Source of the DNA: Psilocybe azurescens
Taxonomy: Eukaryota; Basidiomycota; Agaricomycetes; Agaricales; Agrocybaceae
DNA: 39,275 nt
Reading direction: 5' to 3'
Assembly: GCA_023853785.1 (NCBI GenBank)
Contig: JAJIRX010000073.1
Location: 1 to 39,275, forward strand
Part shown: one piece after another, positions 1-12,590 of the stretch
Numbering within the stretch: the stretch's first letter is position 1
How the letters are laid out: each line of letters begins with the position of its first letter
Notes under the pieces: model-generated
The model's database searches: none
What the model was told of the DNA's origin: nothing
Seen by the model: the letters and a program-made list of their open reading frames with translations, nothing else
Translations under genes and position numbers: made by a program

Positions 1-225
1 CTTAATATGCATAGATATGATCATCACCTGAGGACGGAAGAAATTAATTACGGCTTCGATGAAGCTGGGCTGTATTTCTGCAATACCTTTTGTGCCTGAG
101 GGTTGCGATATACTCACGACAATGCAGAGCAATGTCGATGCCGATGCATTTCTTAAATTCTTTTGTTGCCTATATCTAATACAAAGATATTTTTGACGTT
201 CGCTGACTTTTCATGAGGAAGATTT

Positions 226-2611
226 TTATTTCCATGTCTCCTTGATAAGATCCGAGGCACGCTCTGCAATAGCGTATACAGGTGCTTGTGTATGCCCGCT
301 GATAATGAAAGGCTTGAAGGGACAGGTATGTCAGTCTCATCGTATTTGTAAGCGTAGAATAGGCTAGGCCACGCACCATTACCGATCCATCGACGATCCG
401 AAGGCCCGAGGCTCCTTTGACACGTAGATCAGGGTTGACCACGCCATAGTTTGCATGTACTGCAGACATCGCGGCGGTACCAACTGCATGCTGTGAGCTG
501 AACGCTGTATTGCGGATGAAGTCTTCAAGTTCAGCATCTGTGGCATTCGCTAATGGGGCCATTTGCTCGATAATATAATTCTTGAACACCGGGGCCTTGT
601 AGAATGTTTGGGTGATCTTGATGCCTTCAATCATGGCCCGGATGTCAAAATCTGTTGTGAAGAACCCAAGGTCTATGTTGGGCTTTCCTGAGGGATCAGC
701 AGAGTTGAGTGTCACGGAACCCCCTGGATGGATGAGTGTATTCGTTAAGATAATTGACATGAAATGTGTTTGCTTTGCTTACGGGAGCTCGGTGTTACCA
801 GAGCAACATCCATTCCACCGCTGTGGCTTGGTTGTACTGGTTCGAACGCTGGGCTCTATGTGTTCGAGTTAGAGGTGGATATATATTAGTATAAATAATT
901 GCTCTCAGAGGAATAACGCACGAAAGGGACAAATTCTAAATGAGGTGTGTTTGACCCTGCTGACGGGTCACCATTTTGCTGTATTATGGAAGAACTTGCT
1001 GAAAGACGTGACCAAGCAATGAGATTAGCAGCAGGATCGACAAGTGGACCAGTTCTGTTGAATTCCCACTGGGCCAAGGTGAGGGCTTGCAAGGTGGCAT
1101 TTGTGCTGAGACTGTAGAAAGAAAGGTTAATGTCACAACGACTCAGTAAAGAATGCCTATTAAATAGATCAATGAGATCAAACGTACTCAAGTAGAGGAT
1201 CGTTCGAATTAATTGAGTAAGACACCAGAACAATTGGCTGGTCGGAAAGGTTCCTTCCTACACTCGGAAGGTCAAGAACGCTTTGAATTCCTAGTTTACG
1301 CAATGACTCGCGGTCGCCAACCCCGGAGTTCATGAGAATTTGAGGAGTATTGATCGGCCCTGCAGACAGTATAATTTCTTTCTTTGCAGTGAGTCTTACA
1401 GCAGTACCTGAGTTATTACCATTAGGTCATTAAATTATCTGCGGAGACTCGAACAGGCTCTCACCGGCAAGTTCAACGGAGGTGAAAGTCGGAATAGAAT
1501 CTTGGGGCGTATTGTGAATACGCACGACCTTAGTATTCAATAGCACATGCAGATTGGTACGACTCGTAAAAGTTCTAGATAAATAGGCAGTTGCTGAGCT
1601 ACTCCTTTCTCCGCCGCCAATACTTGCTTGAAACCAACCTATAAATTAGGTATCTTTGTCAGTCTCATATGCAAAGGCATCACCGGAATCAGTATCAGAA
1701 TATTTCTCACCCAACCCTAGTGGTCTCCCTGCATTCATGTCCAATAAGAAAGGAAACTGGTCAGGAAGTTGGCTTGGTACTTTGAGTATCATGTCGTCTA
1801 TACTTTGCGGACTCCCAGGCAGACTAGTAAACATCATTCCGTCGAATCCATGAACCGAAGGATCAAACTGTCCTCGAGTATCGTGCAAGTCAACAGGAGG
1901 GTCCATTTCTCGTTCTAATATGTCGCTCAGTGTTTTCTTTTCGTGACCTTCTGCTACATTACCTTAAGCATATACGGAAGCAAGTTCTTCCATGACCATC
2001 CGGCGCCGCCAGTAGTTTTAGCCCATCTATCGTAGTCATCTATTGAGCCACGAGTGTAGAACAAACCATCTGAAAAATAGTATCATCAACCATAACAGCA
2101 AAACAAAAACGTAAAATTCTTTTCTTACTGTGCGAGCTACATCCTCCAAGTATGTGACCCCTGGGATAATCTATACTTCGATTGTTAAGACCTATCTCAA
2201 GGGAGGTAGTGTAATTCCAATCATAGATTGTTTTCTGAAGGTTGAAAGCGAACGCGGGTACCATGGAGTTGAGGACTCCTTCATTTCTTTTGTGGAGAAT
2301 GTGTCAATAGCATTTCCATGCGAATGAAATAATATTTAGTACATACGTCGGTCCCGCTTCGATTACAAGGACTTGGAACTTGGAAATTTCGGATAACCTA
2401 TTGGCAACTACAGCTCCAGCTGTTCCTCCTACGTAGAAATTGAGCAGGGATTGATGGTCTACATGACATGACGTGCACGGATTTACTAACCTCCGATTAT
2501 AATGAAATCATACGAGGTAGATGCCAATTCGCTGATATGTTGGAACACAGTGGCGAAGCCAACACCAAAAAATGGAGCTAGTACAGCCAAGGAGATAAGG
2601 TGCTTTCTCAT
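226..2611 (-). CDS. Secreted GMC oxidoreductase, aryl-alcohol oxidase-like (copy A)
   Basis: FAD-dependent alcohol oxidase/dehydrogenase of the GMC family (AA3_2-like), probably extracellular and supplying H2O2 or quinone reduction during lignocellulose attack. I read eleven exons. Exon 1 begins at the ATG at 2611 and encodes a signal peptide (MRKHLISLAVLAPFF...GFA). Then come the dinucleotide motif IIGGGTAGAVVANRL split by an intron, EAGPTNEGVLN, the GMC signature [39 protein letters not shown], and near the C terminus the first catalytic His in SSQHAVGTAAMS and the second in ISGHTQAPVY. The protein ends DLIKETWK, about 600 residues, normal for the family. One lesion is visible: after NEKW the frame shifts by one base (C run, plus-strand GGG at 1899-1901), a break shared with copy B. 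Everything else reads cleanly. Substrate cannot be told from sequence. Confidence 0.88.
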
Positions 2612-2660
2612 GATGGATATCTGCCAACTGGAAGTGGAGGATTCTGTGTCCTACTTGGTA

Positions 2661-2670
2661 TTTATATATA
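2661..2670 (-). promoter_or_regulatory. TATA box of GMC copy A
   Basis: TATATATAAA on the minus strand about 50 bases upstream of the ATG at 2611. The same box sits at the matching place in front of copy B, so the duplication carried the promoter. Confidence 0.55.
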
Positions 2671-3290
2671 TGGTACAATCTTTTTAGAGGCATTACTTCG
2701 AAACTTGAGGGTAATAACATATATGGTCTCAGAAGAAGAACGTATATCCCGGACCGCAGGGTACAGAACCGCCACTTTTTTAGCACATTTGATAACTCAC
2801 ACCCACGCTCCACTGAAGACAGCATGACATTGGCGTAGATAATAGGCTACTTTGAATTGACGTAGATTGCGTTGGAACTTATTAGTAGCTTCTATGGTCG
2901 GCCACGGATGCGATCAACTAGTACCAGAAACGAAGAAATTAGAGACGAGTTGTACAACTATATTGACTATGCAAAAGCAATATCTTGAGACCTTGTATGT
3001 CTCATTTTCATTGTTTAAGTTGTGCAGGGAACCTCTCGGCGCCTATGCAGAATGGTCAGCAAGACACGGCAGAGTTAAAATGATGACTGGCACAACTGCC
3101 ATCTAAGCACTATTAATTCTTTGTGCCGCCCGGCTCACCCATCTCATTGACAATATTTATACTCAAAGAAGACACTGTGCCGGCGCGTGTGCTTACTTTA
3201 GAAGCTCAATTCAATGACCCGATGATCATAAGGATGTTTTCTGTATCTTGCCTCCGTCATTACCGCTGCTTATGCGTTTTTATGGCCAAT

Positions 3291-4258
3291 GTCTTCTACT
3301 TCTAGCCCTGCTCTACAGTGCTCTCGCATAAGGTGCGCTTCATGTCATGTCGTTAAAAATCGGGTCGTGTAAGTGTTATACTTAAGCCATCGCTTACTCA
3401 TGGAGGAAACACTTCTTGCGTATATTCTGTGAAGCTTCGTGGATACATCGATGCGCCACAGTATTTTTAGAGCTGGTTCAACTCGGAAAACGCTTGGCAG
3501 AATATAAAACGTCATACATCACCAAAAGCTCTGATTTCATGTATACGCACGTGAACAATTGCTAGTCAATGCCTGCCATGCAGATAATTTACAAAAACAT
3601 AGCGGAAAATGTTGTCCTTTGTGTGGGATTACCAAAATCGTGAGAAACATGTAAATATCACAATAATTGTATTCAATTTGTAATCTCTGTACAATTAATG
3701 TGTACGACATACAAGGCATTTACCATAATTTTAGGTAGAGTATAATCTCCTTGGTATATTACAAGGGCATACAAGTAATCTGCATGTACTGCAGGCATTT
3801 GCATGAGGCTCAAAATTTATGTACATCCCTAACAAAATCTCTGAGTTGAGTTCAAACTGTGCAATATTTGAGTCCTTCAAGCCCAACGTCTTCCATAGTT
3901 AGTTCTATCATCCACACGATCTACTGACAATGCCAGAAGTGGAAATATGTTTTAAAATGTGCTTGGCTAGATGTGTAAATCTGCAAAACCAGATGCAAAG
4001 TTGAACACTTGAATGGTGAACCCAAGGCAAATTAAGTCCCCGACTCGAACAAATCATGTGCCCATATTTATCCATGTTAGACTCAGAGTAGCTACCTGTA
4101 TCGAGAAATGTCGATCACCTTCCAAGTACTAACGGTGCTACCTGGCGGTAAAGTCCATCCGATATAAAAGTTAGTCATTTGAATCAAAAGCGGATCTTGA
4201 GGTGTTACATAGCCTCCGTTGGTTCCACTGCGATCTATGAATTTCATTTCATTTACTT
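3291..4258. other. Intergenic, no recognised gene
   Basis: AT-rich DNA between the upstream part of the GMC duplication and the 3' end of the DUF6533 gene. Open frames here are short, lack splice-consistent continuation and match no family I recognise. Confidence 0.5.
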
Positions 4259-6149
4259 CTACCGAAATCTAAGTTGAAGATTTACTACAAATAGTACAAT
4301 TTTTCGTGACCATAAGCATCGTGAATGACCTGCATGTAGAAGAGTAAGAAAAGGGTATATAAGGCCAGATAATGATACAAAAAGATGAGCGCCGGTCCGA
4401 TGATTATGTCGTGATAGCATACTGAGATTTGAGGTCATAAACCGGATGCTAGCGTGTTGAAGCATCCGAGTCTGTGCTGTCCTCCAGCGACGCGGGAGCA
4501 TGGAGTCTACTTGAGTGGACCATGCTGCTTCAAATCCCATCACGAAGCTCAATCTCGAGAGGATGGGTCTTGTTCCAACACGACTCAGTGTCCCCGATGC
4601 TAGCGATGGATCACGAAGGTTGAGCATGAGGCGAGTGATCATCGAGGAAGCAAGTCTGTCATGGCTTTGGTGAGATATCAAATGGAAGTATAAAATTTTG
4701 AGCATATCGTACGAGTTGGTCAAAGTTGCGGTCATTCCTCTTTCATGTTGCTAAGTCGTGGCATCACAGAGATGAATCGATGACTTTCGTTGGAATGTGA
4801 AACGGTAGCCAACCTTGTTCAACTAACATAAAAATGAGCAAGTGTCAACAAGGAAAACCATATGAGACATACTCGGAAAGAGATAATCACTGAAATAGAA
4901 GATAATGCGATGATCCTGTCCAACAACTCAGTTACATTGACGGTGGCCAAATGAATAAATCAGACAGTACCCAAAATATACAGCACCTGAAGATGTAAGG
5001 TATAAGCAAAACACTCGTCTATGCAAGCAGACATAAAACGATAATACCGTCACGTAGCATGACATCCAGAATAGCGTATGTTCCGTTCATTTTGATCGTC
5101 AACGTGATAGACTTGAAGAGAATCAAGCCAAAAATCAGGACTTCGAAGGCAACGAGCCCTGCCCATCCCAAAAGCTGCCCTGAATTGCGACATAAATAGA
5201 GGCTTCACATGAGAGGAACAGAAATAGAGCACTTTTGGCGCTAGTAAAGTTTGTAAAGGGTTCATAAATAAGACGAGGAATTCTAGGAGTGACACATACG
5301 CTCGGTTAGATAGGGGCAAAAGGCAGCTTTTTGACGGGAAATCCATCTCCGTATAATCATCTTGAGATGTGAACGAGCAGAACTGAGAGAACTTAGCGAT
5401 AAAGCTAGGAACGGAAAAATGAAAGAGCTCACCAGTCCGAATGCTGCAGCAATAGCGGTCGATACACACAATAGTACGAGTATTCGTCGACTGCGTCCAT
5501 ATAGTGCATAGGTGCGCAGTACGGAAATGGCTATCGATTCGTATGAGAGGAGCTTGTAGAACGTAGATGAGATGATATTCACTTCCTATAATGACTTGTA
5601 TGGCAACGACGAGATATGCATGGTACGAGTCGAAGTGCTTACAGCTGATAACAATGCAGTGAGCACACAGGAAGATACTATTCAAAGACTTTTCACCTCT
5701 ATAATTGGTCGCGAGTGTTCACCTCTTCAAATATCAAATAGACTCAGAAAATGTCCGACTCACCTCAAGACGATTGGGACTCGTGGTGGGGCGAAAGTAG
5801 AGAATGAAGAAAGGGAGATAACCCAATATTGTCAAGTAACGATTGAGGAAAAACAGTATCGTCGCGATCGTGATTTTGCGGCTGCGATTCCAATATCGAT
5901 TGACTTCGTCAGAGAACGTCAATATGTAGTCGTAATATAAGATAACTATTTTTATTTTATTGGTTTGAATGATTTAATGTCGAGATGACAAAAAGGTAAG
6001 AAAAACTCACCGAAGGAAGCCATCAAGGTGCACTGGTAGACAAACCTGCGCAGATGGTTAAAAATTATTCCCCCATAACCTGACTGACTAAGTGCTCACA
6101 GCTGCTCATCCACCGAGTTTAATTGCGAGTTAATGCTCACTTGCTCCAT
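4259..6149 (-). CDS. DUF6533 seven-transmembrane-like fungal protein
   Basis: Fungal multi-pass membrane protein of the DUF6533 family, which is strongly expanded in Agaricomycetes and has no established function. The ATG at 6149 starts a short exon (MEQVSINSQL). The hallmark DUF6533 block follows over about 6000-5755: YDYILTFSDEVNRYW, then FFLNRYLTILGYLPFF. Next come the CKHFDSYHAYLVVAIQVIIG segment and LRTYALYGRSRRIL (about 5630-5480), the hydrophobic block GLVAFEVLIFGLILFKS ending VMLRDG (about 5160-5050), a short YFG exon, and the late family motif ITRLMLNLRDPSL (about 4650-4600). The order of hydrophobic helices fits the family. Several splice sites are uncertain, notably before CKHF and in the stretch 5450-5190. 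The C-terminal tail to 4259 is not conserved. Confidence 0.78.
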
Positions 6150-8133
6150 GGGAGCGTCAGATAAGGCCGGGAAGGGCCAGGAGACAGCTCAGGGAAGGTT
6201 GAAGAATCGGACTAGGGCTGCTTGAAGGATCCGTGCCTTATATACACGTATGGCCAATGGAATGGCGTCCCACTCTCGGCGAGGGGATATAATCAACGCA
6301 TTAGGTACGATCATACTGCATCGGTAAGGGTGAGAGTAATTCAAACCTCCAGCGGTCGGCAGGATATTAAAAATTGATGAAGCAATGATGTAGAATGGTG
6401 AGGATCGACTGAGTGGAAGGTCTTGCTGGTATTGGAACTGCGGCGACATCAGAACAGGACAGGCTGTCATGTCTCGGTCCACTTATTTCGACAGATGATC
6501 AAAGTCCTCGACTCGCTCCGAGCCTCTGAGAAGAGGTCCAGAATAGCACGTGGGTTGTGATGAGAAGGGATCCACGACATTATACGCAACAATCATGAAT
6601 GATAGATACTGTATTCTTCCTACTTATCTGGATATGGTTTGTAAGTATCGAACTCAGAAGTCTTCAGTGGTGCAGCAATAGGGGTATGGGACCAGGATCT
6701 AACCTCGTCTATCATGGGAAAGGATATCGGCTTGGCCCGCTGTCGCGGAGTTGCTTTGTCACTGCATATGAGCAATGTTGAAAAGTCATGTGAGTCCTGG
6801 CCATATGCACCATGAGAAAAGAAGCACTACATGGGCGACTTATAATAGCTATCTGCTACGTGATCCTTTGTTTCTTCGACGGTAGCGATCATCGAGGGAA
6901 TTAGGCTAGGATTGAGATATACAATTTCGTTAATGAACTCCCCTGTCATGATACAAGATCGAAGTTTGCCCAAGAAACAACAACCAAAGATTCACGATTT
7001 ACAGTAAGCCCAGATTGAGGCAGCGTTCATGAGAATATCAATACCAACTTTATGCGCGCACATCATAGCAGCGAAAGCCACATGTAAATCCAGACAGCGA
7101 CTCTTGAGGCCTTGAGGCCTGAGTGCAGACTCCTTCCCAACAGAAAAACGCAAGAAAAGTGGTAGAGTAGCGGTGCATGAATCGACATCGGAGGGGCTCG
7201 GCTGCCTCCGCGAATAAAAATCACGCGACATGGGCCAGGCGCTTATTCCGACTAAGCTTCAACATCACCTTGCGCTTCACTTAAACTGTAAGAAGCAGAA
7301 TAGAATCCATTGACAATCATTAAGTGGTATCACATTGAGATTTGAATTTAAGGCTTCATACGTTTTGCACATGATTTCTGCAAAGCGGGTCAATCTAGTT
7401 GTCTATCGATACCCTACATGAATATCCCGAAACTTTTCGGTGGATATATTTTACCATTTTAGTTCTCACTATCTGCAGAAGGAAAGAAAAGAGTCCAGGG
7501 AATTTATATCAATAACACGGACACTACTCTCAGGTCCAACACCTTTATCCGTTTCTCTTGAACGAATGGCTTTCCCACGAGAATTGTATACACATAAGGA
7601 ATGCGCAGCTATCTGTTTGATGATTGATTACCGAGTTGATCAAACCTTCTCGATGACCAGACAGCAGTGATTATTATTCACCTTCTCAGATATCATCTGC
7701 ATTTGATTCGGTCTGTCAGTTCGAAGTTCGAGTTCATCCCGCTCTTGAGCCGTTGATCATCTCTTTTGAAGCTTCTCAGAGGACGGTATACGTACTAATG
7801 TCCGTTGTCTAAACATATACCTAATTCTCCATAAAAAATTGTTGCTCTGTTCTAGTGGAAATACTCCAGTATAATTAGATTTAGAATGGAATTCGGTGAA
7901 TAGGATCAAGGAGCTCAAGAGATAGCATATTAGTATTACATGGAACTGAAAGCCGTAAAGCCTTCCCGGGGTCTGAGCGTTCGAATTCCTGAAAATCTAT
8001 CCGTGTAATCATTGACAGTATGGTAGTCAACCTACAAGGACAACATGAGGGTAATACTGGAGAGCATTGTCACCGCCACATAGGCAAAGCGTGGCCGACG
8101 CATGTCTTATACCTTAGAGAACGAAGGCGAGAG
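6150..8133. other. Intergenic, no recognised gene
   Basis: About 2 kb with only short open frames on both strands (for example 6189-6482 and 6992-7231, minus). None contains a motif I recognise or continues through plausible splice sites. I see no repeat termini or RNA gene. Confidence 0.4.
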
Positions 8134-8560
8134 TTAGAACATGTTTTCCCGAAGCCGGAGAGCAAAGAACATACTAGAAGCCCCTCCGGAAGATTTGGGA
8201 TTTGATGCGCCAGTGCTAGAGGGCTGCGGCACTCCTGCGGCATCAGTACCAGGTGTTGCGGAGTCTTGCCCTGGAGTGGTACCTGTACCACTAGCAACAG
8301 TGGATAGCTCCGCAAATCCGACAGATGGAGGTGTCGCACGGAAAACCGTATACACATTTTTCTATACATACGAGGAATCTGTTTACTCACGGCGTGCCAA
8401 TTGTTACAGTTCCATAATAACTCGCGTCGTGGTTCTGCGATGCACAAATGCCATGTCAAGTTATAATTGGAACACTGGTCAGTAAGATACTATAAGTTGA
8501 TTTTTTTGATGCACATAGCTGGTTGGTCACTGGAATCCCAACACTACTTGCTCTCCTTCC
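8134..8560 (-). pseudogene. A1 aspartic protease remnant with core deleted
   Basis: Remains of a secreted or GPI-anchored pepsin-family protease. Around 8560-8515 is a propeptide-like end (RRASSVGIPVTNQ). At 8434-8391 an exon reads NHDASYYGTVTIGTP, the conserved start of the mature A1 enzyme, followed by a good donor (GTGAGT). The next exon, from 8361, reads KNVYTVFRATPPSVGFAELS, which is the extreme C-terminal lobe of the same family, then a Ser/Thr/Gly-rich tail to the stop at 8134. The roughly 300 residues between, including both catalytic DTG motifs, are absent, and the two pieces do not join in frame. The donor after VTNQ is CT where GT would be expected. The gene cannot encode an active protease. 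The deletion looks as if it ran from one intron to another. Confidence 0.72.
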
Positions 8561-9537
8561 TGCGCTTCCGCACGTTTTCTTGGCGTTTTCGGGATCAACC
8601 ATTTTGGAGCTCCGCTGTACTAATTGCTCACGCGTCAAGAAATGTGCAAGAAAATCAACTTGGTCTCCCGTTGGACCTCCTCTCTCTTTATCCACGTTTA
8701 GGATATTGAACTTGTAGCATATTTCCCCATAATGGCATATTTGCGGCCCAAATTGTCTCTCTCGTCCCAGCATGCACTGTACACTGATGTCGTCACTTCT
8801 GCCATACTTGGCACACCCTTGCGCTCGCCATACCACAAACATATTTGGCTGGCTTGCAGCTTGTCCAACCTGCTATCCCCCTTCTGCAGAGGCAATCTAC
8901 TCCCATATTACGCGGTACTCGAGTATCCCCCACAGCCCGTGCGTGTTTTAATGGAGTGGTTGCTGATATAAGGGTTTGTGTTGAGATCAGAGTCGTCGAT
9001 CTATGGAACGTTTTTCCATAGCCTGTGAGCATCAAGCCATGGACGGTGGACCTTTGACCAGCACAAGCCCTCAGGCTCATCTTCTGCTTCTCGTGGAAGA
9101 AAAATGCAATTGACCTCGACGACCCTACCATGGAGCGCGTCCGGTTCATAAGTCAGCTCAACGATGATAGGTGTACGACACGTCTGAATGTCGTGTCAGT
9201 TGTCGACCGAGCTGGAAAAGGGGTTGGGTGCGTTTAGAAGAGAGATGGTGGTCGTCAGTGGTACGTGTTCTTCTCGTTCTTGCTATTTAAATGGGCCGCA
9301 CTCCTGCGTTTCACTCTAATTACAAAGGCTGCCTACAACGAGTTCTCGCGCCATCAAATTCGCACGTAGCATCTCAGCTTACTCTATTCTACAGGAGTCT
9401 TCGCATCTCTTAGATCTGCGACTCGGATTTTGGTGATGTTGTGTCAAAGCCAATGAATTCCCGCGTTTTTAACTCGCTATTCCTAACAGGCTACAGGTGT
9501 TTTGGAACCTGGCTGGCTTCTCATGAGAGACAAATCA
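8561..9537. other. Intergenic, no recognised gene
   Basis: Possibly includes decayed 5' parts of the protease gene on the minus strand, but I could not trace a signal peptide or an unbroken propeptide. Open frames at 8456-9149 overlap in several frames and show no convincing coding pattern. Confidence 0.35.
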
Positions 9538-11909
9538 TCATTTCCACGAGTTCTTGATAAGATCCGAGGCACGCTCTGCAATAGCGTATACAGGCACTTG
9601 TGTATGCCCGCTGATGATGAAGGGCTTGCAACAATATGTCAATATCGTCAAATATCTGAACGTCAACAGGACTGAGCCTCGCACCATTACTGAGCCATCA
9701 ACAATTCGAAGGCCCGAGGCTCCTTTGACGCGTAGATCAGGGTTGACCACGCCATAGCTTGCATTTATTGCAGACATTGCTGCAGTACCGACCCCATGCT
9801 GGGTACTGATTGCGGTATTACGGATGAAATCCTCAAGCTCAGCATCGGTTGCATTCGCCAACGGGGATGTTTGTTCGATAATATAATTTTTCCATACTGG
9901 TGCATTGTAGAATGTTTGGACGAGTTTGACGCCCTCTATCATGGCAAGGATGTCGAAGTCTTTTGTGAAGAAACCCATATCGATATTTGGCTTTCCTAAT
10001 GGATCGGCAGAATTGAGGGTCACAGAACCTCCTAGGAGAATAAGTGCATTCATTACGACTGTTCTTGTTAAATATGTGTGTATCGTGCTTACGGGAGCTT
10101 GGTGTCACCAGAATAAAACCCATGCCACCGCTATGGCCCGGCTCTAATTTTTGAGACGTTGGGCTCTAAATACGTGTCAAAATGATACATTTGAAAGATA
10201 GGGGGATAACGTACGAAGGGGACAAATTCTAAATGAGGTGTATTTGGCCCTGCTGACGGATCGCCACTTTTCTTGATCGGAGAAGAGTTTGCTGGAAGAC
10301 GTGACCAGGCAATAAAGTTGGAAGCGGGATTGACCAGTGGACCAGTTCTGTTGAACTCCCACTGAGCTAAGGCCTGCGCCTGCAAGGTGGCATTCGTGCT
10401 GAAACTGAAAAACCAAGGTTGTTATCACTTTGTCTGATCGGCGCAAGCTCCATGGAGTAGAGTAGTAAGGTAAACGTACTTGCCAAGAGGGTCGTTCGAG
10501 TTAACTGAATAAGACACCTCTACGAGTGGCTGATCGGAAAAGTTCTTCCCTACACTTGGCAGATGAAGAACGCTCTGAATTCCGAGTTGACGCAAAGAAT
10601 CGCGGTCGCCGACGCCAGAGTGCATCAGTATCTGAGGGGTGTTGATTGGCCCAGCAGACAGTATAATTTCTTTCTTTGCGGTGAGTCTTATTGCAGTGCC
10701 TGAGTGAGTTGTTACGATTAGACCATTAAATTCTCCATGTAGACACGAACAGGCTCTCACCGTCAAGTTCAATGGAGGTGAAAGTTGGAATAGACCCTTG
10801 CAGTGCACTGTGAATACGTACGACCTTAGTATTCAATAGCACATGCAGATTGGTACGGCTCGTGAAGTTTGGCGATAAATAGGCAGTTGCAGAGCTACTC
10901 CTCGCTCCGTCGCCGATACTCGCTTGAAACCAGCCTATAAATTAGGTATCGTCGTCAGTCTGAGATACAAAAGCATCATCGGAATCATTATCAGAATATT
11001 TCTCACCCAACCCTAGTGGTCTCCCTGCGTTTATATCCAGCAAGAAAGGAAACTGGTCAGGAAGCTGGCTTGGTACTTTGAGTATCATGTCGTCGATACT
11101 TTGAGGATTCCCAGGTAGACTGGTGAACATCATTCCGTCGAATCCATGAACGGAAGGATCAAACTGTCCTCGAGTATCGTGCAAGTCAGCCGGGGACTCC
11201 ATTTCTCATTCTAGTATGTAGGTTATTTTCGCTTATTTGGTGACTTTTTGCTGAAGTACCTTGAGAATATACGGAAGCAAGTTTTTCCATGACCACCCGA
11301 CATCGCCAGTGGTCTCAGCCCATCTGTCATAATCGTCCATTGAGCCTCGAGTATAGAACATGCCGTCTGAAATTTACTATCGTTGATCAAACGCAATAGG
11401 GAATGAAAAATGCTTGTCATACTGTGCGAGCTACACCCTCCCAGTATATGACCCCTGGGGTAATCTATAGTGCGATTATTCATGCCTATCCCGGGGAAGT
11501 AGTGTAGTTCCAGTCGTAGATCGTTTTCTGAAGGTTGAAATCGAAAGCGGGTACCATAGCATTGAGGACGCCCTCATTTCTTTTACAGTACATGTATCAA
11601 TTATCTCTCCAATTAATGAACTAATAATCAGCACATACGTTGGTCCAGCTTCAATGACAAGGACCTGGATTTTTGGAGATTTCAGACAACCTGTTAGCAA
11701 CCACGGCTCCTGCTGTTCCTCCTATGTAGGAATTGAGCACAAATTAATAGTCCACAAGACGTAGGGGAACGTAGTTACTAACCTCCAATGACTATGAAAT
11801 CATATGACGTTGATGTCAACTCGCTGATATGTTGGAACACAGCTGCATAGCTAACACCAAGAAAAGACGCCAGTATAACCAAGGAGGTAAGTCTAAGAGC
11901 CCTTCTCAT
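9538..11909 (-). pseudogene. GMC oxidoreductase (copy B), frame broken in three places
   Basis: Paralogue of the gene at 226-2611 with the same exon-intron plan. The ATG at 11909 opens a signal peptide (MRRALRLTSLVILASFLGVSYA). The C terminus has STQHGVGTAAMS and ISGHTQVPVYAIAERASDL, with the stop at 9538. Three one-base lesions are visible against copy A: an extra base in the A run of exon 2 (plus-strand TTTTT 11670-11674), a missing base in the exon holding NYTTS (CCCGGGG 11490-11496), and the missing C after NEKW (GGGG 11192-11195) that copy A also has. All other exons, catalytic histidines and the GGCSSHN signature are intact. It is either a young pseudogene or a sound gene seen through sequencing errors. 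Because conserved genes elsewhere in the window show similar lesions, I hold the pseudogene call loosely. Confidence 0.7.
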
Positions 11910-11974
11910 GACGGAGACTGCTGGATATCAATCAACAGGAAACGTAGGCCTGACAATTTTCATTTTATTAGGTA

Positions 11975-11984
11975 TTTATATATA
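11975..11984 (-). promoter_or_regulatory. TATA box of GMC copy B
   Basis: TATATATAAA on the minus strand, about 65 bases upstream of the ATG at 11909, in the position matching the box of copy A. Confidence 0.5.
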
Positions 11985-12590
11985 GGGAGAAATTTTTTTA
12001 GAATCAGTGGTTCAAATTTGGCTGGTATATTGATATGATGTCCCCAGAAAAAGACACCATACACCGGACCGCGAGGCACAGCACCGCTACCAATTACCAC
12101 CCATGATCTATCGCACCCATGCTCCACCGACGGCAGCATGGTTTTGGCTCAAACGATGTACAGTTTTGATCGCGCAGTAAGATTCCGTGGACAACCACGG
12201 ACGTGGCCAGCTCACAGAAACAACTCATATTAGTGACCTGTTGTCCGCTTCTATCGACAAGAAATACAACATCTTGAGATCTCCTGTGTCCCGAACTCCG
12301 AGCTTAAGTATTCGCACATCTCACACTCGATAACATGGTTGGGGGTGAGAACAAACCTCCCGGCGCCTACATTGAATAGGACAACAAAACATGACAGAGT
12401 CGAAGGAGTAACTGCCTAAGATGCCATCTAATAAGCATTTATTAATTCGTGTCCACGGATCATTTATTTCATTGACCATATTTTTACTCCAAGAAGACAT
12501 TGAACCCACGCGTGTGGTCAACGAGAAGCTCATTACAATGACCTTCTGACCATAGGAATGTTTTTGTTGGTCTTGTCTCGTCCAATACCC

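Larger units (their letters stand above)
226..3290. repeat. Segmental duplication, unit A (GMC gene plus upstream region)
   Basis: This stretch matches 9538-12590 in the same orientation. Coding exons, intron positions and the TATA box correspond. Similarity continues through about 700 bases upstream of the ATG: for example the block around 3145-3200 (cattgacaatatttatactc) matches that around 12470-12500. It is not visible beyond about 3290. The copies have diverged by many substitutions, so this is an old duplication, not an assembly duplicate. Confidence 0.8.
9538..12590. repeat. Segmental duplication, unit B (GMC gene plus upstream region)
   Basis: Direct-orientation partner of 226-3290. 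Similarity extends from the stop codon through the gene and promoter to about 12590, where the two sequences become unrelated. Confidence 0.78.

Noticed and set aside
6189..6482. Second DUF6533 gene fragment
   Set aside because: The open frame on the minus strand upstream of the DUF6533 gene lacks the SDEVNxxW and LNRYLxLxGY blocks or other family motifs.
7970..7995. tRNA T-arm-like GTTCGAATTCC
   Set aside because: No acceptor, D or anticodon arm can be folded around it.
8456..9149. Separate minus-strand genes in the overlapping open frames
   Set aside because: The frames overlap one another, show no motif, and cannot be linked by splice sites; the only recognisable pieces are those of the aspartic protease remnant.
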